This document shows positions 1-8,520 of a DNA stretch of 9,289 nt, in pieces; positions within the stretch are counted from its first letter, which is position 1, and each line of letters starts with the position of its first letter. The stretch comes from CAYMLQ01 sp964390795 (lineage in GTDB: Bacteria > Verrucomicrobiota > Kiritimatiellia > RFP12 > UBA1067). A program made the translations under genes and the position numbers. The stretch covers positions 1 to 9,289 of the forward strand of contig CAYMLQ010000234.1 in NCBI GenBank assembly GCA_964390795.1, given 5' to 3'. The notes under the pieces are model-generated. The model was not told the DNA's origin and ran no database searches. It was given only the letters and a program-made list of their open reading frames with translations.

Positions 1-1677
1 GGGGACACCACCCTTTCGCGGAAGCTCGGACTGCGGACCATCGAGGTGATCAACAAGGCCGATCCGGTCGACGAAAAGAACAAGGGCGCCAAGCCCGGCA
101 TGAGCATGACCTTCCGCGTCAATGGCGTGGACCTTTACTGCAAGGGCGCGAACTGGATCCCGTGCGACGCCATGACCGCGCGGCAGACCAACGACCGTTA
201 CCGCGATGTGTTGGGGTCGGCCCAGGCCGCCAACATGAACATGATCCGGCTGTGGGGAGGCGGGCAGTTCGAGGACGACAATTTCTACAATACCTGCGAC
301 GAACTGGGGCTGATGGTGTGGCACGACTTCATGTTCTCGTGCGCACTGTATCCGTCGGATCGCGCGTTTCTAGGCGAGGTCGAGGCCGAGCTGGCCCACC
401 AGCTCCGCCGCCTGCGCGACCACGCCTGCATCGCCTTGTGGTGCGGCGACAACGAGTGCATCGGCGCGCTCACGTGGTTCGAGCCGAGCAAGAAGAACCG
501 CGACCTCTACCTGCTCAATTACGACCGCCTCAGCCGCGTGCTGAGCGAAGCCGTGGCGAAGAATGACCCGAGCCGCATCTTCTGGCCTTCGTCGCCCTGC
601 GCCGGCCCCGGCGATTTCAGTGACGCCTGGCACGACGACAACCGCGGCGACATGCACTACTGGACCGTCTGGCATGAAAACAAAAACTTCAGCGCGTTCT
701 ACAGCGTCAAGCCGCGCTTCTGCTCCGAGTTCGGCTTCCAGTCGTTCTCGTCGCTCGACGTGGCCAAGACATACTGTTCGCCGGACCAGTTGAATCCCAC
801 GGCGCCGGACTTCGAGCATCACCAGAAGAACACCGGCGGTAACTCGCGCATCATGGAGACCATGTCCCGCTACTTCCGTTTCCCGGAAAGCTTCGAGAGC
901 ACCCTGTACCTTTCGCAGGTGCAGCAGGGCATCGCGATCAAAACGGCGGTCGAGGCGTGGCGTCACCTGCAGCCCCGCTGCATGGGCACGCTCTACTGGC
1001 AGCTTAACGACAACTGGCCCGTGGCGTCGTGGTCGAGCGTCGAGTACGGCGGCAAGTGGAAGCACCTGCACTATCAGGCGAAGCGTTTCTATGCGCCGGT
1101 CGCGGTCATGATCGTTCCGGCGGACAACGATGCCACGAACGTCGAGGTGTGGGCGGTCAATGACCGCGCCGTGCCAGCCGCGGCAGAGGCGGCGGTGGAA
1201 CTGTGGAGCTACAGCGGCCAGAAGCTGGAGACCGTCAGCCTGAAGGGCGAGGTAGCCGCCCGTTCAGCGGCGCTGCTTGGAAAGCTGCCGGTGTCGCGCT
1301 TCGGAAGCGGCAAGGAACTGGATCAGCGCTTTCTGGAGGTCGTGCTGACCGCCGACGTGGGCGGGACCAAGGAGCAGCACCGCAACGAGTGGTATTTCAG
1401 CGCCTTCAAGCGCTGCGACCTGGGCGACGCGATGGTCGATGCGATCCCCGTCGAGCGCAACGGGCGGTGGAACGTGACACTGACCACCGACAAGCCCGCG
1501 TTCTTCGTGTGGGTCAACGTCGGCGGAATCCGCGGCGAGTTCACCGACAACAGCATCACCCTCTTTCCGGGCCGACCGGTCACACTGACGTTCACGCCCA
1601 AGGAAAAAGCTAGCTTCGCCGATTTTGCCAAGGCTCTGACGGTGAAGCATCTCCGCCAGACCTACGCGGGCCGGTGA
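1..1677 (+). CDS. GH2 beta-mannosidase, C-terminal part (5' end outside window)
   Basis: The reading frame is open from base 1, so this is the C-terminal ~558 residues of a longer protein; the GTG at 46 is internal. Glycoside hydrolase family 2 beta-mannosidases remove terminal beta-mannose from mannan or N-glycan fragments. Counting codons from base 1, the TIM barrel opens near residue 38 with FRVNGVDLYCKGANWIP. The acid/base Glu is E152 in WCGDNE, and the nucleophile is E243 in FCSEFGFQS. Their spacing of 91 residues fits the family. LYWQLNDNWPVASWSS near residue 330 closes the barrel, and the last ~200 residues are the usual beta-sandwich C-terminal domains. DNE instead of the common NNE before the acid/base is a mild variant. 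No signal peptide can be judged because the N-terminus is missing. The family is certain; mannoside specificity is very likely from the barrel motifs, and another GH2 specificity is the only real alternative. Confidence 0.9.
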   Translation, partial: GDTTLSRKLGLRTIEVINKADPVDEKNKGAKPGMSMTFRVNGVDLYCKGANWIPCDAMTARQTNDRYRDVLGSAQAANMNMIRLWGGGQFEDDNFYNTCDELGLMVWHDFMFSCALYPSDRAFLGEVEAELAHQLRRLRDHACIALWCGDNECIGALTWFEPSKKNRDLYLLNYDRLSRVLSEAVAKNDPSRIFWPSSPCAGPGDFSDAWHDDNRGDMHYWTVWHENKNFSAFYSVKPRFCSEFGFQSFSSLDVAKTYCSPDQLNPTAPDFEHHQKNTGGNSRIMETMSRYFRFPESFESTLYLSQVQQGIAIKTAVEAWRHLQPRCMGTLYWQLNDNWPVASWSSVEYGGKWKHLHYQAKRFYAPVAVMIVPADNDATNVEVWAVNDRAVPAAAEAAVELWSYSGQKLETVSLKGEVAARSAALLGKLPVSRFGSGKELDQRFLEVVLTADVGGTKEQHRNEWYFSAFKRCDLGDAMVDAIPVERNGRWNVTLTTDKPAFFVWVNVGGIRGEFTDNSITLFPGRPVTLTFTPKEKASFADFAKALTVKHLRQTYAGR

Positions 1678-1683
1678 GCGAAG

Positions 1684-1721
1684 GCCGGATGAGCGACGCG
1701 TTTGTCGCTTGCGGGACCGGC
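1684..1721 (+). terminator. Possible weak terminator hairpin after the mannosidase gene
   Basis: Seven bases past the mannosidase stop, GCCGG (1684-1688) can pair with CCGGC (1717-1721). Inside it, AGCGAC (1692-1697) pairs with GTCGCT (1704-1709) around a 6-nt loop. No U-tract follows, so this is at most a weak or Rho-assisted terminator. It may be chance in GC-rich DNA. Confidence 0.25.
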
Positions 1722-1772
1722 GCATTGTGATTAAACTCATGACGAACTTGGAGGTCGGAGTTTGTTCTGACA

Positions 1773-1807
1773 AAAATGTTACAGACTCGGCCTGAGTCCA
1801 ACGTTTT
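1773..1807. repeat. Nested dyad in the glnN upstream region
   Basis: GACTC (1784-1788) and GAGTC (1794-1798) form a perfect 5-5-5 dyad. They are flanked by AAAATGTT (1773-1780) and AACGTTTT (1800-1807), which pair along all eight positions if one U-G wobble is allowed. As RNA it would be a two-part hairpin ending in UUUU, a possible terminator of the upstream unit. As DNA it could be a regulator site for the sigma-54 promoter about 100 bp downstream. A smaller dyad, TTTGT-N4-ACAAA, lies just upstream at 1761-1774 and shares two bases with it. Confidence 0.3.
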
Positions 1808-1848
1808 GGTCTATGAATGACGTCGGTCGTGTTTCGATGAAGTTTTCA

Positions 1849-1865
1849 TAACCAGTTTGTGGTTA
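1849..1865. promoter_or_regulatory. 17-bp dyad, candidate enhancer-binding-protein site
   Basis: TAACCA-N5-TGGTTA is a perfect 6-5-6 inverted repeat centred on 1857, about 60 bp upstream of the start site predicted by the sigma-54 promoter. It has the overall size of an NtrC site, but the ACC/GGT cores are offset by one base from the NtrC consensus, so it cannot be called NtrC. A further dyad, ATGAA-GTT-TTCAT (1837-1849), abuts it. An activator-binding role is inferred from position and symmetry alone. Confidence 0.4.
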
Positions 1866-1890
1866 GCATGTTGCGTGACAGTAACAAATT

Positions 1891-1906
1891 TGGCACGCGA
1901 CTTGCA
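1891..1906 (+). promoter_or_regulatory. Sigma-54 (RpoN) -24/-12 promoter of glnN
   Basis: TGGCACG-N4-TTGCA matches the sigma-54 consensus at every specified position. GG at 1892-1893 and GC at 1904-1905 are exactly 12 bases apart. Transcription should start near 1917, giving a leader of about 49 nt. The leader holds the glnN ribosome-binding site GGAG (1956-1959), six bases before the ATG. Sigma-54 control of glutamine synthetase is the classic nitrogen-limitation response and needs an AAA+ enhancer-binding activator, which is not encoded in this window. Confidence 0.85.
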
Positions 1907-1965
1907 TTTTCAGTTAACGTTCAAAAATGTTTTGAACAGGACAACCTTTAAAACCGGAGTAAGCG

Positions 1966-4137
<2,172 letters not shown>

Positions 4138-4148
4138 GTGAAGAACGC

Positions 4149-4219
4149 CCTTACGGCGTGACTGCGGACAGGTCCGGGTTCTCCGGAGGATCTGTTTGCG
4201 GTGACGCCGTAAGGCTTTT
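4149..4219 (+). terminator. Long hairpin with U-tract between glnN and nadE
   Basis: Bases 4149-4159 pair perfectly with 4204-4214 (11 bp). After one G/G mismatch, 4161-4175 pairs with 4188-4202 (15 bp, four of them G-U) around a 12-nt loop. C and then TTTTA follow at once (4215-4220). The total is 26 pairs in 66 nt. The G-U pairs form only in the plus-strand RNA, so the structure is for the glnN transcript. It is either an intrinsic terminator or a partial terminator or stability element that sets the glnN:nadE ratio. It is much longer than an ordinary terminator stem. Confidence 0.65.
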
Positions 4220-4237
4220 AATAGCAAGGGAACTGGC

Positions 4238-6163
4238 ATGCACAAGGCGTTTGGCTATTGTAGGGTAGGTGCGGCGGTTCCCCTCGTGCGTCCGGGCGCG
4301 GTGGCCGCCAACATCACCTCGCTCACGATCCTCGCCAAAAAGGCGGCCGAGGCCGGCGTGGACGTTCTTGTCTTTCCCGAATTGTGCGTCACCGGCTATA
4401 CGTGCGGCGACCTCTTTTTCCAGCAGGCGCTGTTGGACGCGGCGGAAAAAGGGCTCTCGGCTTTTTTGAAGAAAATCTGGCAGTTAGACACGCTGTTTAT
4501 TCTGGGAATGCCGGTGCGGCTGGACGGAATGCTTTTCAATTGCGCGGTGGCGTGCCGCCAGGGCAATATCCTCGGGGTCGTCCCCAAAACCCACCTGCCC
4601 AACACGCGCGAGTTTTATGAGCAGCGCTGGTTCTCTTCAGCCGCCTCCACGCAGGCGAAGACCATCCACGTCTGTGGCGAAGAGGTGCCCTTTGGCACGG
4701 ATCTGATTTTTCAATCGCTCGGTGCCGCCGCCTGTTCGGTCGGCATCGAAATTTGCGAAGATCTCTGGAGCCCGGTTCCACCCTGTACGCGGCAGGCGCT
4801 CAACGGCGCCAGGGTGCTCTGCAACCTCTCGGCCAGCAACGAACTGGTGGGCAAGCACGAGTACCGCCGCGACCTGGTGCTGCAGCAGTCGGCGCGCTGC
4901 CTGTCCGCCTATGTGTATGCCGGAGCGGGCCCTGGCGAGTCCAGTACGGATCTGGTTTTCGGCGGACATGCGATGATCGCCGAGAACGGACGCATGCTGG
5001 CCGAAAACCACCGGTTTGAGCGCGAGCCCAACCTGGTGATGGCCGATGTCGATCTGGCGTTTCTCACGTTCGAGCGGCGCCAGAACAAGTCCTACAGCCT
5101 GTGCGCCTCGCAAGCCGACCCGATCCGCAAGGTGGTGTATGACGCCGCGGATGAGGAGACGGTCAGCAGCGGCCTGATGCGTAACATCGAGCAGCGCCCG
5201 TTTGTGCCTTCAGACGAGACCTCGCGCAACCGGCGCTGCGAGGAGATTTTCGCGATTCAGAGCACCGGGCTCGCCACGCGGCTGCTGCACATGAACTGCC
5301 GTCATGTGGTCGTCGGGCTTTCCGGCGGGCTCGATTCGGCCTTGGCGCTGCTGGTCATCTGCGAAGCCTTTGAGCGCGTGGGCTTCGAACGCTCGGGCAT
5401 CCATGCCATCACCTTGCCTGGCTTTGGCACGAGCGGGCGCACGCTCGCCAATACCCTGCGCCTGTGCGAGGGGCTGGGCGTGCCTCTGGAGCGCATCGAC
5501 ATCACCGCCGCCTGTACGCAGCACCTTTCGGACATCGGCCACTCCGGCGTGGCGCATGATGTCGCTTATGAGAACACGCAGGCCCGCGAGCGCACGCAAA
5601 TCCTGATGAATCGGGCGAACATGCTCGGTGCGATCGTCATCGGCACGGGCGACCTCTCCGAGTTGGCGCTCGGCTGGTGTACGTACAACGGCGACCACAT
5701 GAGTATGTACAGCGTCAACAGCGGCGTGCCCAAAACCCTGGTGCGCTATCTTGTGCGCTGGGTGGCCGACCACCGGGCGAATATGATGACGGCGGCGGCG
5801 CTGACCGATATCCTTGCGACACCGGTCTCACCCGAACTGCTGCCGCCTGACGCGGATGGGAAGATTTCTCAGAAGACGGAAGATGTGATCGGGCCGTACG
5901 AATTGCACGACTTCTTCCTGTACCACTTTGTGCGCTGCGGCGCGCCGGTCGAAAAGATCCGTTTTCTTGCGGGCGTCGCTTTCAAGAACAGCTACAGCGC
6001 GGCCGAGATCGACCGCTGGCTCGGCCTGTTCTTCAAGCGCTTCTTCGCCCAGCAGTTCAAGCGCTCGTGCATGCCGGACGGGCCCAAAGTCGGCTCGATC
6101 AACCTCTCGCCGCGCGGCGACTGGCGCATGCCCAGCGACGCCTCCGCAGAAGCATGGCAGTGA
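4238..6163 (+). CDS. nadE: Glutamine-dependent NAD+ synthetase
   Basis: Last step of NAD+ biosynthesis: deamido-NAD+ plus ATP and glutamine-derived ammonia give NAD+. It is a two-domain 641-residue enzyme. The N-terminal nitrilase-type glutaminase has its catalytic triad visible as E48 (VFPELCVTGY), K117 (VVPKTHLPNTREF) and C173 (GIEICEDLWSP). The C-terminal synthetase has the pyrophosphate-binding SGGLDS at 362-367, GTGDLSELALGWCTYNGDHMSMY around 471-493, and the family's closing GPKVGSINLSPRGDWRMPSDA. Its length is close to the long glutamine-dependent forms such as that of M. tuberculosis. AAGGGA (4226-4231), six bases upstream, supports the ATG. No separate promoter is evident, so it may depend on read-through from glnN past the hairpin. 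Its glutamine substrate is the product of the upstream gene, which gives the pairing metabolic sense. Confidence 0.96.
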   Translation: MHKAFGYCRVGAAVPLVRPGAVAANITSLTILAKKAAEAGVDVLVFPELCVTGYTCGDLFFQQALLDAAEKGLSAFLKKIWQLDTLFILGMPVRLDGMLFNCAVACRQGNILGVVPKTHLPNTREFYEQRWFSSAASTQAKTIHVCGEEVPFGTDLIFQSLGAAACSVGIEICEDLWSPVPPCTRQALNGARVLCNLSASNELVGKHEYRRDLVLQQSARCLSAYVYAGAGPGESSTDLVFGGHAMIAENGRMLAENHRFEREPNLVMADVDLAFLTFERRQNKSYSLCASQADPIRKVVYDAADEETVSSGLMRNIEQRPFVPSDETSRNRRCEEIFAIQSTGLATRLLHMNCRHVVVGLSGGLDSALALLVICEAFERVGFERSGIHAITLPGFGTSGRTLANTLRLCEGLGVPLERIDITAACTQHLSDIGHSGVAHDVAYENTQARERTQILMNRANMLGAIVIGTGDLSELALGWCTYNGDHMSMYSVNSGVPKTLVRYLVRWVADHRANMMTAAALTDILATPVSPELLPPDADGKISQKTEDVIGPYELHDFFLYHFVRCGAPVEKIRFLAGVAFKNSYSAAEIDRWLGLFFKRFFAQQFKRSCMPDGPKVGSINLSPRGDWRMPSDASAEAWQ

Positions 6164-6177
6164 GGCCTGTCGTGCTC

Positions 6178-6222
6178 CGGTCCGTACGTTGTACCGGCTT
6201 TAGCCGGCCTCGGTCCGTACGT
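6178..6222. repeat. REP-like element: direct repeat pair around a small hairpin
   Basis: CGGTCCGTACGT occurs at 6178-6189 and again at 6211-6222. Between them CCGGCT (6194-6199) and AGCCGG (6202-6207) form a tight hairpin. Because CGTACG is itself palindromic, the two repeats can also pair and close an outer stem. The element lies just after the nadE stop, in the gap between convergent genes, a usual home for REP/BIME-like repeats. Whether it is repeated elsewhere in the genome cannot be seen here. Confidence 0.45.
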
Positions 6223-6252
6223 GCGAACCCGCATCGGGATTCAATGTGAAGG

Positions 6253-6290
6253 ACGCCACTTCCACACTTCATGAAGTGTGGAAGTGGCGT
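6253..6290. repeat. Perfect 38-bp palindrome between convergent genes
   Basis: The 38 bases are identical to their own reverse complement, with the centre at CTTCATGAAG. As RNA from either strand this gives a 17-bp stem with a 4-nt loop. It lies 90 bases past the nadE stop and 43 bases past the GntR stop, so a bidirectional terminator role is plausible. No U-tract follows on either strand, so it is not a standard intrinsic terminator. Confidence 0.75.
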
Positions 6291-6332
6291 GCTCTGACAG
6301 ATAATGCCGCCGCCCGCCTTTGTCCGCATGGC

Positions 6333-7034
6333 TCAGTGCGCCTCCTTGAGATAGACCTCCAGCGCGTCGCGGTCGTCCTTGCGGCCGTAGCGGACGTGTT
6401 CGCGCATAGCGCGCTCCGCATCGTCAGGATCGCCTTTCGCAATCCTTCGTACCAGAATCTGGTGCCAGCCGTCGGGGATGGGAAGAAAGCGGATCGCCTT
6501 GAGGCTGTTGAGGCTCATGTAACGCTGGAACCAGACCCGCTTGAGCAGGTCGGAGAAGATCGCGTGGCCGCTCAGTTTGCCCAGCTCCAAGTGAAACTCG
6601 AAATGTACCTGGTTGCCCAGCGACGGATCCGGCGTGTCGGCGCGGATGAAACGGTCGACCTGGGCCGCGCGCTTCATCAGACGGTCGATGCTTTCCGTCG
6701 TGGCCTTCTCCGCGCACAGGCGGGCCGCCTGACACTCCAGTGCCTCGCGCAGCATCAGGTCGTCATCGATCTCCTCGAGGGTCATCGTGCGCACGCGGCA
6801 GCCGCACAGCGGGCGGTTTTCGACATACCCGTCGATCTCCAGCATGTAGAGCGCCTCGATCACCGGGATCGTGCTGACGCCGAGCCGTCCGGCCAGCGCC
6901 TTTCGTACCAGTCGCTCGCCCGGCTTCAGCCGTCCGGCCAGAATGTCATCGCGCAAGACCCCGTAAACCCGGCGCGAGAGCGTGTTCTCAGCCTCGGTTG
7001 AACTGGGCGCTTTATTGGAAGAGTAATTGGCCAT
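6333..7034 (-). CDS. GntR-family transcriptional regulator, FCD (FadR/VanR-like) subfamily
   Basis: A 233-residue cytoplasmic DNA-binding regulator. The N-terminal winged helix-turn-helix spans ~21-83 (LSRRVYGVLRDDILAGRLKPGERL ... STIPVIEALYMLEIDGYVE). The C-terminal all-helical FCD ligand domain spans ~90-225. Members bind sugar acids or other carboxylates, often through a metal held by Asp and three His. Here the four positions appear to be H144, H148, H191 and H213, so the usual Asp is His. The recognition helix reads PVIEAL where most relatives have PVREAL. The start is supported by AAGGA seven bases upstream. The gene is divergent from the MFS transporter gene at 7136, which it probably represses until the substrate appears; it may also control itself. 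The effector cannot be named, though hexuronates or aldonates would fit the partner. Confidence 0.92.
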   Translation of the reverse strand: MANYSSNKAPSSTEAENTLSRRVYGVLRDDILAGRLKPGERLVRKALAGRLGVSTIPVIEALYMLEIDGYVENRPLCGCRVRTMTLEEIDDDLMLREALECQAARLCAEKATTESIDRLMKRAAQVDRFIRADTPDPSLGNQVHFEFHLELGKLSGHAIFSDLLKRVWFQRYMSLNSLKAIRFLPIPDGWHQILVRRIAKGDPDDAERAMREHVRYGRKDDRDALEVYLKEAH

Positions 7035-7052
7035 ATGATCGTCCTTTTTGTT

Positions 7053-7082
7053 AATATATCAACTACGCCATATGACTGTCAA
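7053..7082 (-). promoter_or_regulatory. Sigma-70 promoter of the GntR gene
   Basis: Read on the minus strand, TTGACA (7077-7082) is followed after 18 bases by TATATT (7053-7058). Transcription would start near 7046, leaving a leader of about 12 nt that is mostly the Shine-Dalgarno sequence AAGGA (7042-7046). The sequence GCCATATGA occurs both in the spacer region (7067-7075) and over the GntR start codon (7030-7038), a possible pair of half-sites. Confidence 0.6.
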
Positions 7083-7094
7083 TCATGCAACAAT

Positions 7095-7108
7095 TGCCGT
7101 TGACGGCA
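7095..7108. promoter_or_regulatory. Operator-like palindrome over the MFS promoter
   Basis: TGCCGT-TG-ACGGCA is a perfect inverted repeat with 6-bp arms. It overlaps the -35 hexamer (7100-7105) of the MFS promoter and sits 13 bp from the -35 of the divergent GntR promoter. A protein bound here would block the MFS promoter and could affect both. The divergent GntR/FCD protein is the natural candidate, inferred from position only; the sequence is not a known FCD consensus that I recognise. Confidence 0.5.
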
Positions 7109-7128
7109 TAAAATAGGTATATCATAAT
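7100..7128 (+). promoter_or_regulatory. Sigma-70 promoter of the MFS gene
   Basis: TTGACG (7100-7105), a 17-base spacer, then CATAAT (7123-7128). The predicted start, about 7135, falls at the MFS ATG (7136), so the transcript may be leaderless or the real start codon may lie further in. The -35 context TTGCCGTTGAC recurs exactly in the tRNA promoter at 8467-8477. Confidence 0.55.
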
Positions 7129-7135
7129 CAAAGGC

Positions 7136-8428
7136 ATGACAGCACATTCAGACCTGACAGTTTCAAGTGGCCGCGCCACGCGTGTGCGTTACAAGGTGGT
7201 GTCGATGGCCGTGTTGCTCGCGATGGTCACGTATCTCGACCGCGCCTGCATCGCCACGTTGGCGCCCAACATCATGCGCGACCTGCAACTGAGCAAAGAG
7301 CAGATGAGCTGGATCTACAGCGCGTTTGCCCTGGCGTACGCCGGGTTCGAGATCCCGACGGCGTGGTGGGCCGATCGCCGCGGAACGCGCCACGTGATGA
7401 CGCGGATTGTGGTGTGGTGGTCTGCCTTCACCATGGCGACCGCCGCCGCGTTCAGCTTCACCTCGATGCTGGTCACGCGCTTCCTGTTCGGCATTGGCGA
7501 GGCGGGCGCGTGGCCTTCGGTGGCGCGAACCTTTTCCCGCTGGATACCGAAAGCGGAGCGCGGCACGATACAGGGCATATTCTTCAGCGGGGCGCACTTG
7601 GCGGGCGGGCTTACGCCGTTGCTGGTCGTCTGGCTGACGCAGTCGCTGCATTTCCAGTGGCGCATGATTTTCCTTATGTTCGGCCTTACTGGTTTCGTTT
7701 GGGCAGCGGCGTGGTACCGCTGGTTCCGCAACGACCCGAGCGAGCACCGGGAGGTCAACGCGGCCGAATTGAGCCTGATCGTCAGCGGGCGCGCGCCCGA
7801 CAGCGGCCATCACGAGGGCTGGGCCTACTGGAAGCGGCTGTTCGGCCACTGCAACACGCTGCCGCTGTGCCTGATGTACTTTCCGAACAGTTTCGCGTTC
7901 TATTTCTGTATCACGTGGCTGCCGACCTTCCTGAAGGAGAAGCACCATTTCGAGACGATCCAACTGGGTCTCTTTGCCGGGCTACCGCTGATTCTGAGTG
8001 TGGTAGGCGATCTTTTTGGCGGAGTGACGACCGACGTGGTGACCCGGCGGTTCGGGCTGCGCGTAGGGCGCTGCGCCGTCGGCGCGGTCGCCTACACGCT
8101 GGCGGGCTGCGCGATGATTCTCGCGGGCATCGCGCATCAGCCGATGCTGGTGGCCACGCTGATCGCGCTGGCGGTGGCGGCTAGCATGTTCGTGCTGGGC
8201 TCAGCGTGGAGCACCTGCCTTGACATCGGCGGCAACCATGCCGGCGTGGTCAGCGCGGCGATGAACACCTCGGGTGCGATCAGTTCCGTGATCAGCCCCT
8301 TGCTGGTGACATGGCTGCTGAGGCAATACGGCGACTGGAACATCCCGCTCTATGTGATGGGCGGCCTGTTCCTGATGGGAGCTGTGAGCTGGTGTTTCAT
8401 CGATCCGCGGAAAAGGATTTTCGATTGA
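7136..8428 (+). CDS. MFS transporter, anion:cation symporter (ACS)-like, probable sugar-acid uptake
   Basis: A 430-residue inner-membrane protein with the pattern of a 12-helix major facilitator. Helix 1 runs from ~18 into YLDRACIATLAPNI, the loop pattern of hexuronate/galactarate/phthalate-type permeases. Motif A is AWWADRRGTR (76-85) after helix 2, and RFLFGIGEAGAWPSVARTFSRWIP (115-138) is the ACS helix 4 signature. A hydrophilic central loop spans ~197-235, and six further hydrophobic stretches run to ~420. It probably imports an organic anion with protons or sodium; the substrate cannot be read from sequence. AAAGG ends one base before the ATG, too close for a normal Shine-Dalgarno, and the -10 box is only 7 bp away. 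Translation may therefore be leaderless, or start at a later codon such as GTG at 7184. It diverges from the GntR/FCD gene, the likely controller. No clear terminator follows before the tRNA promoter. Confidence 0.92.
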   Translation: MTAHSDLTVSSGRATRVRYKVVSMAVLLAMVTYLDRACIATLAPNIMRDLQLSKEQMSWIYSAFALAYAGFEIPTAWWADRRGTRHVMTRIVVWWSAFTMATAAAFSFTSMLVTRFLFGIGEAGAWPSVARTFSRWIPKAERGTIQGIFFSGAHLAGGLTPLLVVWLTQSLHFQWRMIFLMFGLTGFVWAAAWYRWFRNDPSEHREVNAAELSLIVSGRAPDSGHHEGWAYWKRLFGHCNTLPLCLMYFPNSFAFYFCITWLPTFLKEKHHFETIQLGLFAGLPLILSVVGDLFGGVTTDVVTRRFGLRVGRCAVGAVAYTLAGCAMILAGIAHQPMLVATLIALAVAASMFVLGSAWSTCLDIGGNHAGVVSAAMNTSGAISSVISPLLVTWLLRQYGDWNIPLYVMGGLFLMGAVSWCFIDPRKRIFD

Positions 8429-8472
8429 TGTGTGGAGTAGGGCGCCGCACGCAAAATAGTTTCCGGTTGCCG

Positions 8473-8501
8473 TTGACACTGCCGACGGTATTTTGTAAAG
8501 T
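8473..8501 (+). promoter_or_regulatory. Sigma-70 promoter of tRNA-Met
   Basis: TTGACA (8473-8478), a 17-base spacer, then TAAAGT (8496-8501). The start would be near 8508, about 13 bases before the mature tRNA 5' end at 8521. A full-consensus -35 is normal for a stable-RNA gene. Confidence 0.7.
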
Positions 8502-8520
8502 AACGCATCTTTTTTGAAGC

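Noticed and set aside
46..1677. Start of the mannosidase gene at the GTG at 46
   Set aside because: The same frame is open back to base 1 with GH2-like sequence (RKLGLRTIEVI), and there is no ribosome-binding site, so the gene begins before the window.
1849..1865. A canonical NtrC-binding site
   Set aside because: The dyad has the right length, but its ACC/GGT cores are displaced by one base from TGCACC-N5-GGTGCA, so the NtrC name is not justified.
6253..6290. Standard Rho-independent terminator
   Set aside because: No run of T follows the stem on the plus strand, nor on the minus strand.
6246..7001. 251-codon plus-strand frame opposite the GntR gene
   Set aside because: It starts inside the 38-bp palindrome region and lies antisense to a gene with clear HTH and FCD motifs; no recognisable domain of its own.
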